From Rhizobium sp. BK251 (GTDB taxonomy: Bacteria; Pseudomonadota; Alphaproteobacteria; Rhizobiales; Rhizobiaceae), in assembly GCF_004345245.1 (NCBI RefSeq), contig NZ_SLUQ01000005.1, forward strand, positions 372,001 to 436,000: 64,000 nucleotides of DNA, written 5' to 3'. Positions 37,021 to 46,472 of this stretch are shown piece after piece (the stretch's first letter is position 1; each line of letters starts with the position of its first letter). The notes under the pieces are model-generated. The model was not told where the DNA came from. It worked only from the letters and a program-made list of their open reading frames with translations, and made no database searches. The translations under genes were made by a program, and so were the position numbers.

Positions 37021-38835
37021 TCAAAATGGACCCGTGGGCCACCCGAATGCGGGAACCGCATCTGAGACGGAGATGGGCGCATCGGAGCGACAAGTATAGC
37101 GGTCCCCGGCACAGGGGATGACGCGGTAATTCGCGCATGTGGTTTCGGAATCGACGTCTGCCGTAGGAGCGCCAGCATAGCGACCCGGAACGGGTGGCGC
37201 GGGACCGACTGACGCCGAAACCGCATTCAGTATCTCCAGACGTGGAACGCGGCCTTCCTGCAAGCCGATCCAGACTTCGTGACTGGCTAGAGCCTTGGTG
37301 TCCTCGTCGCTGTTGTCGGGTAGGGCCGTATAGCTCGCGACTGCGCCAGACGTCAGGGTGTTTGAACGATCGCACGGACCTGCGGGAGCCTTTTTATCTA
37401 TACACTGTTTTTCACACCCTTGCTCGATCGCCGAGATCAGATCATTCCAACGATTGATGACGGTGCGCCGGGAAACCTTGGCGGCCTCGGCCAGTGCTGA
37501 TTTCGTGACGTCGCCGCCCGTCGTGGAAAGCGACCGGTAGGCTTCGGCGAGCTTGGAAAGGGTGCGATCCGCGTTCGACTTCGCGGCGTGTCGGCCTCCT
37601 GCTGCCTGACGGGCCGCCACGGATGTCATCCCGTCCACGACGTCCAGCAGGCGACCGCGATTTACGCGTGGGTTGTCCAGCTTTGCCGGATCGAAATGGG
37701 CCGCGAGGTAGTCGGCGACCTTGCCAGTGACGTAGCCGACCTGCGTTTCGGAAAGCCCGGTTTTCTCAGCGAACATGGCGAGCGCCTGATGGAGATGATC
37801 GGCAAGGGTCTCTCGCGACCCGCGCATACGGCTGTCTGCGGCGAAGTGCCATTCGGCAAGGAGGCGCTGCCCTTCCGTCCGGAGGGTGTCAAAAATGGCA
37901 TTCGACGCCATCAGCCCGAGGCCGGATTGAATGGCAGCGGCGCGACGGGCGAGCACTGGCCGGCTTATGCCCGTATCGACGTAGTCGGCGTATTCGGAGA
38001 GCGTGGGCCAGACGTCGGCGTTCGGGGTGATCGTGTGCCAGATCGGGGACGTCGGGCATTTCATCCGCATTGTCATCGTCGGTGCGGCGGGGTCCGCGCC
38101 GATGTCGAGCAACGCCGCCGCCAGGCCACGGCACACGGCATCAAAGAGGCGGATCGGTTCCTTGCGGCACCGTTCGTCTTTCGAATTCCACACCGCGGCT
38201 CCGTAGGGGAGCAGCCAGATGAAGTGTGGTCTGATGAACCGGTCATCGTTCAGTCGGTCCCCGACGACGATGTGTGGAAGACAGGGAATCCGGCCATCCC
38301 GAACGTGTTCGAGAAGATCGAAGATGCATGCGTCGGCGGTCGGGAAAATCCCGTCGCAATCCACGCGAAGCGCGGCCATGAAGTCTTTATTGAGCTCAAT
38401 ATAGGGATAGTCGAGCGTCAGGACCTTCTCGCGACACTGGACGTCAAGAGTGGCTTTGTCCCAGGACGCACGGGCACGACCACGGCGGGGTACGAGTGAT
38501 ACGAAGTATTTGAGAACGACATTCTCCTCCGAGCGCAAACCGTCCTCGCGGAATGGTTCCCGATAGCGTCCGCCCACGTTTCTGCCGAACGGTAGTTCGT
38601 AGCCCTCGGTGATACGCTTCCGGACAAGGTCTTTCTGACTGGCGTTTCGAATGCTGAATTCATTGGTCGGGGCCTTCGTCTGACGCGTAGGCTTTCGGCT
38701 GGCCTGGCGTTGGGCTTCGGCATAGCGGGTCTCGAACCCGACCATGGCGTTCGAGTGGTCGGGCCAAATTTGTTGACGCGGTAGGTTGTGAAGGTCCTCG
38801 GTGTCGGCTGGGATATGTCCCAGCCTCGGACTCAA
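37021..38835 (-). CDS. Plasmid-type replication initiator (replicase family)
   Basis: A 604-residue protein. Residues about 180-290 match the outline of the plasmid replicase/primase fold seen in ColE2-type Rep proteins: R-P-H-F-I-W-L-L-P-Y-G-A-A-V, later L-A-A-A-L-L-D-I-G-A-D-P, then R-M-K-C-P-T-S-P-I-W-H-T. Residues about 460-490 form a helix-turn-helix (V-S-R-R-T-V-I-N-R-W). The N-terminal 70 residues and the C-terminal 100 look disordered. The start is unsure: TTG at 38835 overlaps a leader ORF stop (TTGA), and ATG at 38745 is an alternative. It would let the excised circle replicate. The family match is by eye. Confidence 0.65.
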   Translation of the reverse strand: MSPRLGHIPADTEDLHNLPRQQIWPDHSNAMVGFETRYAEAQRQASRKPTRQTKAPTNEFSIRNASQKDLVRKRITEGYELPFGRNVGGRYREPFREDGLRSEENVVLKYFVSLVPRRGRARASWDKATLDVQCREKVLTLDYPYIELNKDFMAALRVDCDGIFPTADACIFDLLEHVRDGRIPCLPHIVVGDRLNDDRFIRPHFIWLLPYGAAVWNSKDERCRKEPIRLFDAVCRGLAAALLDIGADPAAPTMTMRMKCPTSPIWHTITPNADVWPTLSEYADYVDTGISRPVLARRAAAIQSGLGLMASNAIFDTLRTEGQRLLAEWHFAADSRMRGSRETLADHLHQALAMFAEKTGLSETQVGYVTGKVADYLAAHFDPAKLDNPRVNRGRLLDVVDGMTSVAARQAAGGRHAAKSNADRTLSKLAEAYRSLSTTGGDVTKSALAEAAKVSRRTVINRWNDLISAIEQGCEKQCIDKKAPAGPCDRSNTLTSGAVASYTALPDNSDEDTKALASHEVWIGLQEGRVPRLEILNAVSASVGPAPPVPGRYAGAPTADVDSETTCANYRVIPCAGDRYTCRSDAPISVSDAVPAFGWPTGPF

Positions 38836-38882
38836 CCTTCAAAAATGGGGGTCTTTACAACAATCGCGCCGTTGGCAATCAT
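38832..38882 (-). CDS. Possible 16-residue leader peptide of rep
   Basis: A minute ORF (M-I-A-N-G-A-I-V-V-K-T-P-I-F-E-G) with AAGGACAGG just ahead of its ATG. Its TGA overlaps the TTG start of the replication gene as TTGA. Short leaders coupled to rep are a known plasmid copy-control device, but this one could be chance. Confidence 0.35.
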   Translation of the reverse strand: MIANGAIVVKTPIFEG

Positions 38883-39014
38883 GAACCTGTCCTTGAAAAA
38901 GCACCACTGAGGGTTCCCGCCCTGTGACGTGGTGTTTTTTTATGGTCACGTGCGACCGTGCACAGGTCAAGCGCCGAAAATACGTTCCGCATCCGAAATG
39001 ATCTGGCGCTGCCG

Positions 39015-39032
39015 TCACGTACAAATACGTGA
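39015..39032. repeat. Short inverted repeat between rep and int
   Basis: Perfect 7 bp arms (39015-39021 and 39026-39032) with a CAAA loop, in the 275 bp gap upstream of rep and downstream of the recombinase. It is a candidate operator or part of the rep promoter; nothing else stands out in the gap. Confidence 0.35.
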
Positions 39033-39157
39033 TGCTTTCCATGCCCCCCACCCCGCCCAAGGGCGGTGCTGCGGCCCTCCCCCCGGGGGAAGGGCCTCAC
39101 GCCCCTCGCGGGGCGACTGGGTTTCATCGCCCTCGCGCAAGCGCTCGGGCGATGCCG

Positions 39158-40837
39158 TTACTCCATTCCGGATGCGCCTCCCAGACCGAGGAAGAACTGA
39201 TTCAAGGCGTCATTGTTGGCGGGAGATTCAAGGAGCATTGAGACAACGCCATAATCCATCCGAAATGCGAAGGGCATGGGTTCTGCCGTCATCCGCACTT
39301 CCAGACGAGGCTTGAGGATCATGACTGGTCCGATGGGGCGGCATTCGACGCGCTCCACCAGTCCGCGCAAAAGGGACGTCAACTTGATCCGTAGTTCCCG
39401 ACGCTTCTCTAAGTCTGCTTCTTCTATCTGGCCGGATAGTTCATTTGCCGTAGCCAAACGTGCGATGGTGCCTGGATCGGCTTGCCTGCTGGCTGCTGCC
39501 TCTTCCTGCTCTTTCAGTTGTTTCGTAAGTTCCTTCACCTCAGCGGCCACTTGGACAAACTGCTCCTGAACCTCCTCATCTTCGGTCACGAGAACCGATA
39601 GCAAGCGGGTGCGCCGAACCTTCGCGTCGGCGAGTTTTGCCTTCAGTGCTTCGATCTGTCGGAGCATCTGAGGGGTCTCATCATCCAGAGAGGCGAGAGC
39701 AGCAACGTCGACGTGGAGCAGCGCCGTCAACAAGTCCCTCTCCAGGCGGTCAACTCGAATGCGCCGGTTATTGTCACAACCCGCTTTCCGAATGTTGCTC
39801 GAACAGGCAAGCCAGATGCCGCCTTTCGGCAATGCCCCCTTATTCTGGATATGCATGGGGCCATCGCAGGAAGCGCAGCGGGCAAGACCTTGGAGGATGT
39901 GAGCCCCTTTCTGGCCCTTCCTTCCTCCCGCTGATTGCCGCCGTCCCTCGGTGGCATTTTGGGCACGCCAAAAGGTTTCGTCGTCAATGATGCGCGGATA
40001 ATAGTCCTTGATTGGTTCGCCATCCGGCCGGCGGTTCTTATTTCTGTGGCTTCCCACATGAGGCTGATACTCACCCAGAACCATCCTGTTTTGAATGATT
40101 TTGGCGACGCTGGAGGTGTGCCAGCCCGTTGACCGCTTCGTTCGCTTCTTTTCATCGGCGCGGAACGGATCGATTTTATCGGCGTTCAGACGCCGCACGA
40201 TTTCGCGTCGTCCGAAACCCTCTATGGTCTCCCGGAAAATTCGTCGAACAATTCGAACGCGATCTTCGCGCTCATCGAATACTCCGTCTTTTAGTGTCAG
40301 CCATTGGGGGCCCCTTGACGTCAACGGAGTGCGATCCGTCCGAGCGAGTGCCTTCTTTTTCTCCCATGCTGGTCCAATAAGCTGAGATTTGCGGACGGAC
40401 TCCGCATGAGACTGGCTTAGCTTGATTACAAGGATAAGCATCGCCGTGTTGTCGGTTCCCCCCAAGCTCTCGGGCGAGTACTCACGGTCATCATCCACGG
40501 TAACAACCGTGATACCGGCCTTAACAAGCTCGAACAATCGACCGGCGGCTATCATGGGATTTTCACGGGAAAATCGGTCGAGCGATTCGATTACCAGATA
40601 CGATCCTGGCTTGATTGTTCCATCGTTGACCAATGCGAAGAAGACCCCGAGCGCACCTTCGTTAAAGTGGCTGCCGGTAAATGCAGATCGGCCCAAATCC
40701 TCGAAGCTCAGCGTCGTATCGAGATGCACGCCTTTCCGTTCACACCAATTTGTCGTCTTCGACGATTGGCGGCGGAGTGAGTCACCGTCGATTTGGTCAG
40801 GGGTGGAAAATCTCATATAGGAATAGGCGACGCGCAT
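39158..40837 (-). CDS. Large serine recombinase (integrase)
   Basis: Site-specific recombinase of 559 residues that integrates and excises the element at comM. The N-terminal catalytic domain has Y-S-Y-M-R-F-S-T-P-D-Q with the nucleophilic serine at about residue 11, then R-Q at 24-25 and E-S-L-D-R-F-S-R at about 100-107. A recombinase domain follows (150-290), then a zinc ribbon (C-A-S-C ... C-S-S-N ... C, about 340-375) and a coiled coil (410-470). It starts 48 bp from the element's right end. The ATG at 40837 fits the family start; the frame beyond it runs through the att site into comM. Confidence 0.93.
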   Translation of the reverse strand: MRVAYSYMRFSTPDQIDGDSLRRQSSKTTNWCERKGVHLDTTLSFEDLGRSAFTGSHFNEGALGVFFALVNDGTIKPGSYLVIESLDRFSRENPMIAAGRLFELVKAGITVVTVDDDREYSPESLGGTDNTAMLILVIKLSQSHAESVRKSQLIGPAWEKKKALARTDRTPLTSRGPQWLTLKDGVFDEREDRVRIVRRIFRETIEGFGRREIVRRLNADKIDPFRADEKKRTKRSTGWHTSSVAKIIQNRMVLGEYQPHVGSHRNKNRRPDGEPIKDYYPRIIDDETFWRAQNATEGRRQSAGGRKGQKGAHILQGLARCASCDGPMHIQNKGALPKGGIWLACSSNIRKAGCDNNRRIRVDRLERDLLTALLHVDVAALASLDDETPQMLRQIEALKAKLADAKVRRTRLLSVLVTEDEEVQEQFVQVAAEVKELTKQLKEQEEAAASRQADPGTIARLATANELSGQIEEADLEKRRELRIKLTSLLRGLVERVECRPIGPVMILKPRLEVRMTAEPMPFAFRMDYGVVSMLLESPANNDALNQFFLGLGGASGME

Positions 40838-40864
40838 AGGTCTCACCGAACAGTTTTGATTCTC

Positions 40865-40885
40865 ATTAATGTAGCATAATCTTCT
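40865..40885. repeat. attR: inner arm plus core repeat
   Basis: The inner arm ATTAATGTAGCA (40865-40876) mirrors the arm at 22166-22177. The core AATCTTCT (40878-40885) is the right copy of the 8 bp repeat, directly followed by the comM codons for M-V-G-P-P-G-S-G-K-S. Confidence 0.85.
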
Positions 40886-41777
40886 GATGGTCGGTCCTCC
40901 GGGCTCCGGCAAGTCGATGCTCGCGGCACGGCTGCCGTCCATCCTGCCGCCGCTCTCGGCAGCGGAACTGCTTGAGGTCTCGATGATCCACTCGATCGCG
41001 GGGCAGCTCTCCGGCGGCAGGCTCTCTGACCGCAGGCCCTATCGCACGCCGCATCACTCCGCCACCATGGCGGCGCTCGTCGGCGGCGGATTGAGGGCGC
41101 GCCCGGGTGAGGCGTCGCTTGCCCATCACGGCGTGCTCTTCCTGGACGAGTTTCCGGAATTCGCGCCGCAGGTGCTCGATGCATTGCGCCAACCGCTGGA
41201 GACCGCGGAGTGCATTATCGCGCGGGCCAATCATCGCGTTTCCTATCCGGCCGCCATCCAGCTTGTTGCGGCCATGAACCCCTGCCGCTGCGGCATGGCG
41301 GGAGAGCCGGGTCATAGTTGCGCCCGCGGGCCGCGCTGCCAGTCCGACTATCAGGCACGTATCTCCGGCCCGCTGATGGACCGCATCGATATCCGCATCG
41401 ATGTCCCGGCAGTTTCGGCGGCAGACCTGATCCGCCCGCGAGCGGCCGAGACGAGCAGCGCCGTTGCCGAACGCGTTGCGCGGGCGCGCAGCATGCAGCG
41501 CGAGCGTTTCGCTGCCGCAGGCTTGCCGCAAGTCGGGACCAATGCGAGGTGCTCAACGGCACTTATAGAAAAGCTGGCCGAGCCGGACGCCGGTGGCCTG
41601 CAGCTCGTGCGGGACGCGGCGGAGAAGATGAAATTCTCGGCGCGAGGCTATCACCGCGTCCTGAAGGTCGCCCGCACCCTTGCCGATCTCGATGAAAGCG
41701 CAATTGTCGGGCGGATCCATCTTGCCGAAGCCATTTCCTATCGCATTGCGGGTGAAAGACTGACGGCGGCCGCGTGA
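40886..41777 (+). pseudogene. comM: comM 3' fragment, split by the element
   Basis: C-terminal part of ComM: Walker A G-P-P-G-S-G-K-S right at the break, Walker B F-L-D-E-F-P-E-F, sensor segment A-A-M-N-P-C-R-C-G, a zinc-binding-like run of cysteines, R-I-S-G-P-L-M-D-R-I-D and the helical end. With the 5' piece it makes 510 codons, the normal length of the family (E. coli YifB is similar). An ATG occurs at 40887 but has no ribosome site, and the element's att sequence lies upstream, so expression as a separate protein is doubtful. Confidence 0.93.
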
Positions 41778-41781
41778 GCCC

Positions 41782-42198
41782 TTACGCGATGTGAGACGCC
41801 TCAACCTGACCATTGAAGACCGCCTCGATCCGGTGTCCGTCGGGATCTATTACAAAAGCCGCGTAGTAGGTCGGGCCATAGTCGAGGCGAATGCCCGGCT
41901 TGCCGTTGTCCGTGCCGCCTGCTGCCAATGCCGCGTCGTGAAAGGCCGTCACGGCCCCGCGATCCGGTGCGGCGAAGGCGAGATGGAAGCCGGGTCCGGG
42001 CGCGCGTGCGACGTCGCCCTGATGCTTGAGCGCGAGCTTATCGCCGCCACCCGGCGGGCCATAGCCGATCGCCTGCCCTGCTTCATCCGGGCGTATGTCC
42101 TCCCAAACCCTGACATAGCCAAGCGGCGCGAGTGCCGCATCGTAAAAAGCGGCTGCCCGTTGTAGGTCGGAGACGCCGAGCGAGAGATGGTGGAGCAT
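41782..42198 (-). CDS. VOC-family (glyoxalase-like) protein
   Basis: A 138-residue vicinal-oxygen-chelate fold protein: M-L-H-H-L-S-L-G-V-S-D-L-Q-R-A at the start, F-H-L-A-F-A-A-P-D-R in mid-protein, Y-A-A-F-V-I-D-P-D-G-H-R-I-E-A-V at the end. The metal ligands would be the early His, the central His and the late Glu. Substrate unknown; not assignable to lactoylglutathione lyase itself. Convergent with comM. Confidence 0.85.
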   Translation of the reverse strand: MLHHLSLGVSDLQRAAAFYDAALAPLGYVRVWEDIRPDEAGQAIGYGPPGGGDKLALKHQGDVARAPGPGFHLAFAAPDRGAVTAFHDAALAAGGTDNGKPGIRLDYGPTYYAAFVIDPDGHRIEAVFNGQVEASHIA

Positions 42199-42272
42199 GG
42201 TTCTATCCCCTCCGGGTCTCGGGCAGCATCGGCCGCCCGAGACCCGGATCGTGATTCCGATCGGCTAGCGCG

Positions 42273-43241
<969 letters not shown>

Positions 43242-43370
43242 GGTGTTCTCCCTTCGATTGTCGACGAGAGAATAGGGTCAAAGCCTGCCGCCTTCCAGAG
43301 CACGATTGGTCACGGCAGCCTCTCCCCGCACAAAAAAGCCTCTCGGCGATGGCGCGCGGGGAAAGTTTTT

Positions 43371-43988
43371 TCAGGCCGCGCGGGTAGCGATGAAGGCTGC
43401 GGTGCCAGCGAGGATGCTCGCCGCCACACGATTGAGAGCCTGCAGAGCGCGAGGACGGCGAAGCAGCGTCCGTGCCCGGACAGCAAGCAGCATGTATGGA
43501 ACCAGCACGACGAGCAGCACGATGAAGGTCGCGGCGAGCAGGAGCGCATAGTCATGCACGCCGATCGCCCGGATATCGAGCAGCGTCGGCACGAGTGCCA
43601 CGTAGAAAAGCATGGTCTTCGGATTGCCGAGCGTGACGAGCAGGCCGGAGAGGAACGACATGCCTATGCTCGTCGACGGACGTGCGGCGACGTCGGTCGA
43701 AATCAGTCCGGCCGTCCAGAGCTTCCAGGCGATATAGCCCAGATAGAGCGCGCCTGCGATCTTGATGATCAGGAACACTTCGGTGAAGGTCTGCGCGACA
43801 TAGGCGAGCCCCAGGATGACGGCCGTCAGGTACATCATGTCGCCGAGCACCAGGCCGAGGCCCATAAAGAACGTCTCGCGGAAGCCGGAGCCGAGCGCGC
43901 GGGCGACGATTGCCGTGATTCCGGGTCCCGGGATCGCGGCGGCAACGAAAAGGGCGCCGCTATAGGCTATGAGGGCTGCAAGCGTCAT
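43371..43988 (-). CDS. LysE/RhtB-family amino-acid exporter
   Basis: A 205-residue inner-membrane protein with six hydrophobic segments and the LysE pattern: A-A-I-P-G-P-G-I-T-A-I-V near residues 17-28, G-F-R-E-T-F-F-M-G-L-G, and G-N-P-K-T-M-L-F-Y-V in the middle. Exports an amino acid or related compound; which one is unknown. It follows the EamA gene in the same direction at 106 bp. Confidence 0.88.
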   Translation of the reverse strand: MTLAALIAYSGALFVAAAIPGPGITAIVARALGSGFRETFFMGLGLVLGDMMYLTAVILGLAYVAQTFTEVFLIIKIAGALYLGYIAWKLWTAGLISTDVAARPSTSIGMSFLSGLLVTLGNPKTMLFYVALVPTLLDIRAIGVHDYALLLAATFIVLLVVLVPYMLLAVRARTLLRRPRALQALNRVAASILAGTAAFIATRAA

Positions 43989-44094
43989 CTTGAATCCTGT
44001 GATTGACAGCCCGTTCTATTACGCGCTGCCAGCCTTCGCTTCAATCGAGCGGCGGTGATGGTTCCATCACGATAAGGAATGTTTCCGACTTTGC

Positions 44095-44997
44095 TTATCC
44101 ACGCACGGAACCGACACGCAGCAGCCGTCGCGGGGTCCAGCCGAGGTTCATGCCGGCCGCAGCAAGGAGGATGACCAGGCAGCCGAAGATCTGGATCGGC
44201 TGCAGAACATGCCCCAGCGCGATCCGGTCGACGAGGATCGCTGCGACCGGATATATGAAGGAGAGCGCGCCGGTCAGGTGCGTCGGCAGCTTCTGGATTG
44301 CGCCGTAGAGCAGCGCATACATCAAGCCGGTATGGATGAAGCCGAGGGCAGCGAGGATGGCCCAGGAGCCGGCATCCACGGGCAGGTCGGTGAAACTCGT
44401 TACCGGCGCCAGCATGAGGATGCCCGTCGCGACCTGGATCAGGGCGATCAGATGCGGCGGCGTGCCTTTCAGCCATTTGGCGGCAAGCGCGGCGAGCGCA
44501 TAGAAAAAGGCTGCTCCCAGCGCCATCATGATGCCTATTCCGTAACTGCCCGCGGCGCCGCCCGCGTCCGGCTTGCCCTCGACGATCGCGGCCATGCCGG
44601 CAAAGGCGAGCAGCAGCCAGAAGAGCTTGGTCGCCGTGATCTTCTCGCCGAGAAACAGCGCGCCGAGTGCGAGCAGCATGAAGGGCTGCGTGTTGTAGAC
44701 TGTCGTGGAGATCGAGATGGAGGCGTGCGCGTAGGAAGCGAAAAGCAGCAGCCAGTTGAGCACGATGGCAACGCCGCCGAGGACGGCCACCACGAAGGCC
44801 CGCCATGTGATGATGCCCGGTCTCAGAAGGCCGAGTGCTGCGCAGACGACAAGCAGCGCCACCGCACCAAACAGGCAACGCCAGAAGACGACGCCGCTCA
44901 CCGGCTGGCCGGATCTGAGGACGAACCAGCCGATCGTCCCTGAAATCAGCATCGCGGCGGTCATCTCAGCCGTGCCTCTTCTGATGTCATTCGACAT
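44095..44997 (-). CDS. EamA-type DMT transporter
   Basis: A 300-residue membrane protein with ten predicted helices from two EamA repeats (about 10-145 and 155-290). The start M-S-N-D-I-R-R-G-T-A-E-M at 44997 is chosen because hydrophobic sequence begins right after it; the upstream extension is hydrophilic shadow. Likely exports a small metabolite. It is divergent from an Lrp-type regulator 112 bp away, which may control it, as often with exporters of amino acids. Confidence 0.85.
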   Translation of the reverse strand: MSNDIRRGTAEMTAAMLISGTIGWFVLRSGQPVSGVVFWRCLFGAVALLVVCAALGLLRPGIITWRAFVVAVLGGVAIVLNWLLLFASYAHASISISTTVYNTQPFMLLALGALFLGEKITATKLFWLLLAFAGMAAIVEGKPDAGGAAGSYGIGIMMALGAAFFYALAALAAKWLKGTPPHLIALIQVATGILMLAPVTSFTDLPVDAGSWAILAALGFIHTGLMYALLYGAIQKLPTHLTGALSFIYPVAAILVDRIALGHVLQPIQIFGCLVILLAAAGMNLGWTPRRLLRVGSVRG

Positions 44998-45109
44998 GCG
45001 CGTGCTCCATTGCGTTGAAGCAAGAATATTGCGGGATGCTGCCGATTTATATATTCTGTGAAAGAAAGATCGGCTTAAACGCCTAATTTTCTGAGGCTGC
45101 GGGAGAGTA

Positions 45110-45574
45110 ATGGCTAACGGTGCTGCAAAGCTTGACGGAATAGACCAGGCGATGCTGGAGGCATTGGCGGCAAACGCCCGAATCTCGCTCAAGGAACTGG
45201 CGCAGATGGTTGGCCTGTCTTCGCCAAGTGCCGCCGAACGCCTGCGCAGACTGGAGGAGCGCGGTGTTGTCACAGGCTTCACGATCGATCTCGATCCGGC
45301 CGCGATGGGCTATCCGTTGCAGGCGATCGTGCGTGTGCGGCCGCTGCCCGGCCAGTTGCACATCGTCGAGCGCATCATCCAGGAGATCCCCGAATTCATC
45401 GAATGCGACAAGGTGACTGGCGATGATTGCTTCATCGCGCGCCTCGTCGTGCGCTCGATGGGCGAGCTCGACGGGATCCTGGACAGGGTTGCCGAAAGGG
45501 CGGAGACCAATACGTCGATGATAAAGTCGTCGCCTGTTAGGCGACGCCTGCCGCCACTCGGCAGCAGATCGTAA
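45110..45574 (+). CDS. Lrp/AsnC-family regulator
   Basis: A 154-residue transcription factor: N-terminal winged helix (residues 8-60: D-G-I-D-Q-A-M-L-E-A-L-A, then L-K-E-L-A-Q-M-V-G-L-S-S-P-S-A-A-E-R-L-R-R-L) and the C-terminal RAM ligand domain (about 68-145). It probably senses an amino acid and, by position, the divergent EamA gene and the LysE gene behind it are its first candidate targets. Confidence 0.9.
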   Translation: MANGAAKLDGIDQAMLEALAANARISLKELAQMVGLSSPSAAERLRRLEERGVVTGFTIDLDPAAMGYPLQAIVRVRPLPGQLHIVERIIQEIPEFIECDKVTGDDCFIARLVVRSMGELDGILDRVAERAETNTSMIKSSPVRRRLPPLGSRS

Positions 45575-45578
45575 CGCC

Positions 45579-46472
45579 TCAGAAATCGGCCATGGGCGAG
45601 AGCATGGCCGGTTCATCCAGGCTGGTACCCTCGAGCCCGCGCAGCATCAGCCGCGTTCCGCCTTCAAGCGGCACCGCCTCGCCGGACCAGGCGAGCCTGT
45701 CCGGCCGGAAAAGGGTCTCGACGGTTGCCGGACGGATGCCAAGCCCACCTAGTATCACGGCAAGCGAGGGGATTTCCTTCGCCACAATATCGACGAGGCA
45801 GAAGTGATCCGGCGCCGGCATCTTCCAGGCGACGACCGCCCGATGAGCCGGCAGGTAGCTGACGCGGACTTCTCTATCGAGCTCCGTGTTGATCAGGAAC
45901 ATTGCCGCATTGCCGGTAACGGCAAGCGTTTCGGAAACCGGCATCCGGCTTCTCAGCAGATCCTGCAACAGGGCAAGATCGGCAGCGTCCCGCGGCGACA
46001 ACGACCGCGCCGCAACGGTTTCCACCGGTTCGGGCGCCTTGCCTTGGTAGCGATGCAGCGGCAGCACGCGGAACCCATACGGCTCGTAGAGTGCCGGCTT
46101 GTCCGTGTAGAGGATGATCGCCTCGAAACCCTCGCTCTCGCACCAGGCAAGTGCCCTCCGCGTTACGTCGCGATAGAGGCCGCGGCCACGCCAGGGTGGC
46201 CGTACGGCGCCGGATTGCAGACCCGCGGCATTGACCGTCCGGCCGTTGATCACGAAGGGCAGGGCGAAGGCGGAGAGGTTGGCGGCAAGCACGCCATCGT
46301 CGGTGAACCAGCCGAAAGGCATGCTGGTCGGGTCCGGCCCGCCGAGCTGCTGCAGCGGATCGATGTCGATCCCGAACGTATCGTCGAGGAGGGAGACAAG
46401 GGCCGCCCATGCGCCCGGGTCGTCGAAATAGTCCTGGCGGAAGGTAAGGCCTGTCGCGTCGATGGCCTTCAT
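45579..46472 (-). CDS. GNAT N-acetyltransferase
   Basis: A 297-residue acetyltransferase. The N-terminal GNAT domain (about 10-140) shows the acetyl-CoA loop [13 protein letters not shown] (Q/R-x-x-G-x-G/A type) and [18 protein letters not shown]; the rest is an Eis/SCP2-like extension. Substrate unknown. ATG overlaps the dut stop by four bases (ATGA), coupling the two genes. Confidence 0.82.
   Translation of the reverse strand: MKAIDATGLTFRQDYFDDPGAWAALVSLLDDTFGIDIDPLQQLGGPDPTSMPFGWFTDDGVLAANLSAFALPFVINGRTVNAAGLQSGAVRPPWRGRGLYRDVTRRALAWCESEGFEAIILYTDKPALYEPYGFRVLPLHRYQGKAPEPVETVAARSLSPRDAADLALLQDLLRSRMPVSETLAVTGNAAMFLINTELDREVRVSYLPAHRAVVAWKMPAPDHFCLVDIVAKEIPSLAVILGGLGIRPATVETLFRPDRLAWSGEAVPLEGGTRLMLRGLEGTSLDEPAMLSPMADF

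Larger units (their letters stand above)
22159..40885. mobile_element. Integrative mobilizable element in comM
   Basis: An 18.7 kb element bounded by the 8 bp repeat AATCTTCT. Removing it restores a continuous 510-codon comM reading through G-G-H-N-L-L-M-V-G-P-P-G-S-G-K-S, which fixes both ends to the base. Contents: hsdM-hsdS-abi-like-hsdR, a MobV-type relaxase operon with a DotA/TraY homologue, small genes of unknown role, a plasmid-type replication initiator and a large serine recombinase next to the right end. There is no VirB4, coupling protein or other secretion core, so it should be mobilizable rather than self-transmissible. The hsd part is visibly less G+C-rich than the chromosome around it. 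Confidence 0.93.

Noticed and set aside
38941..39032. Iterons built on TCACGT in the rep upstream gap
   Set aside because: Only two TCACGT copies and one related TGACGT occur, without regular spacing; only the 7 bp inverted repeat at 39015-39032 is kept.
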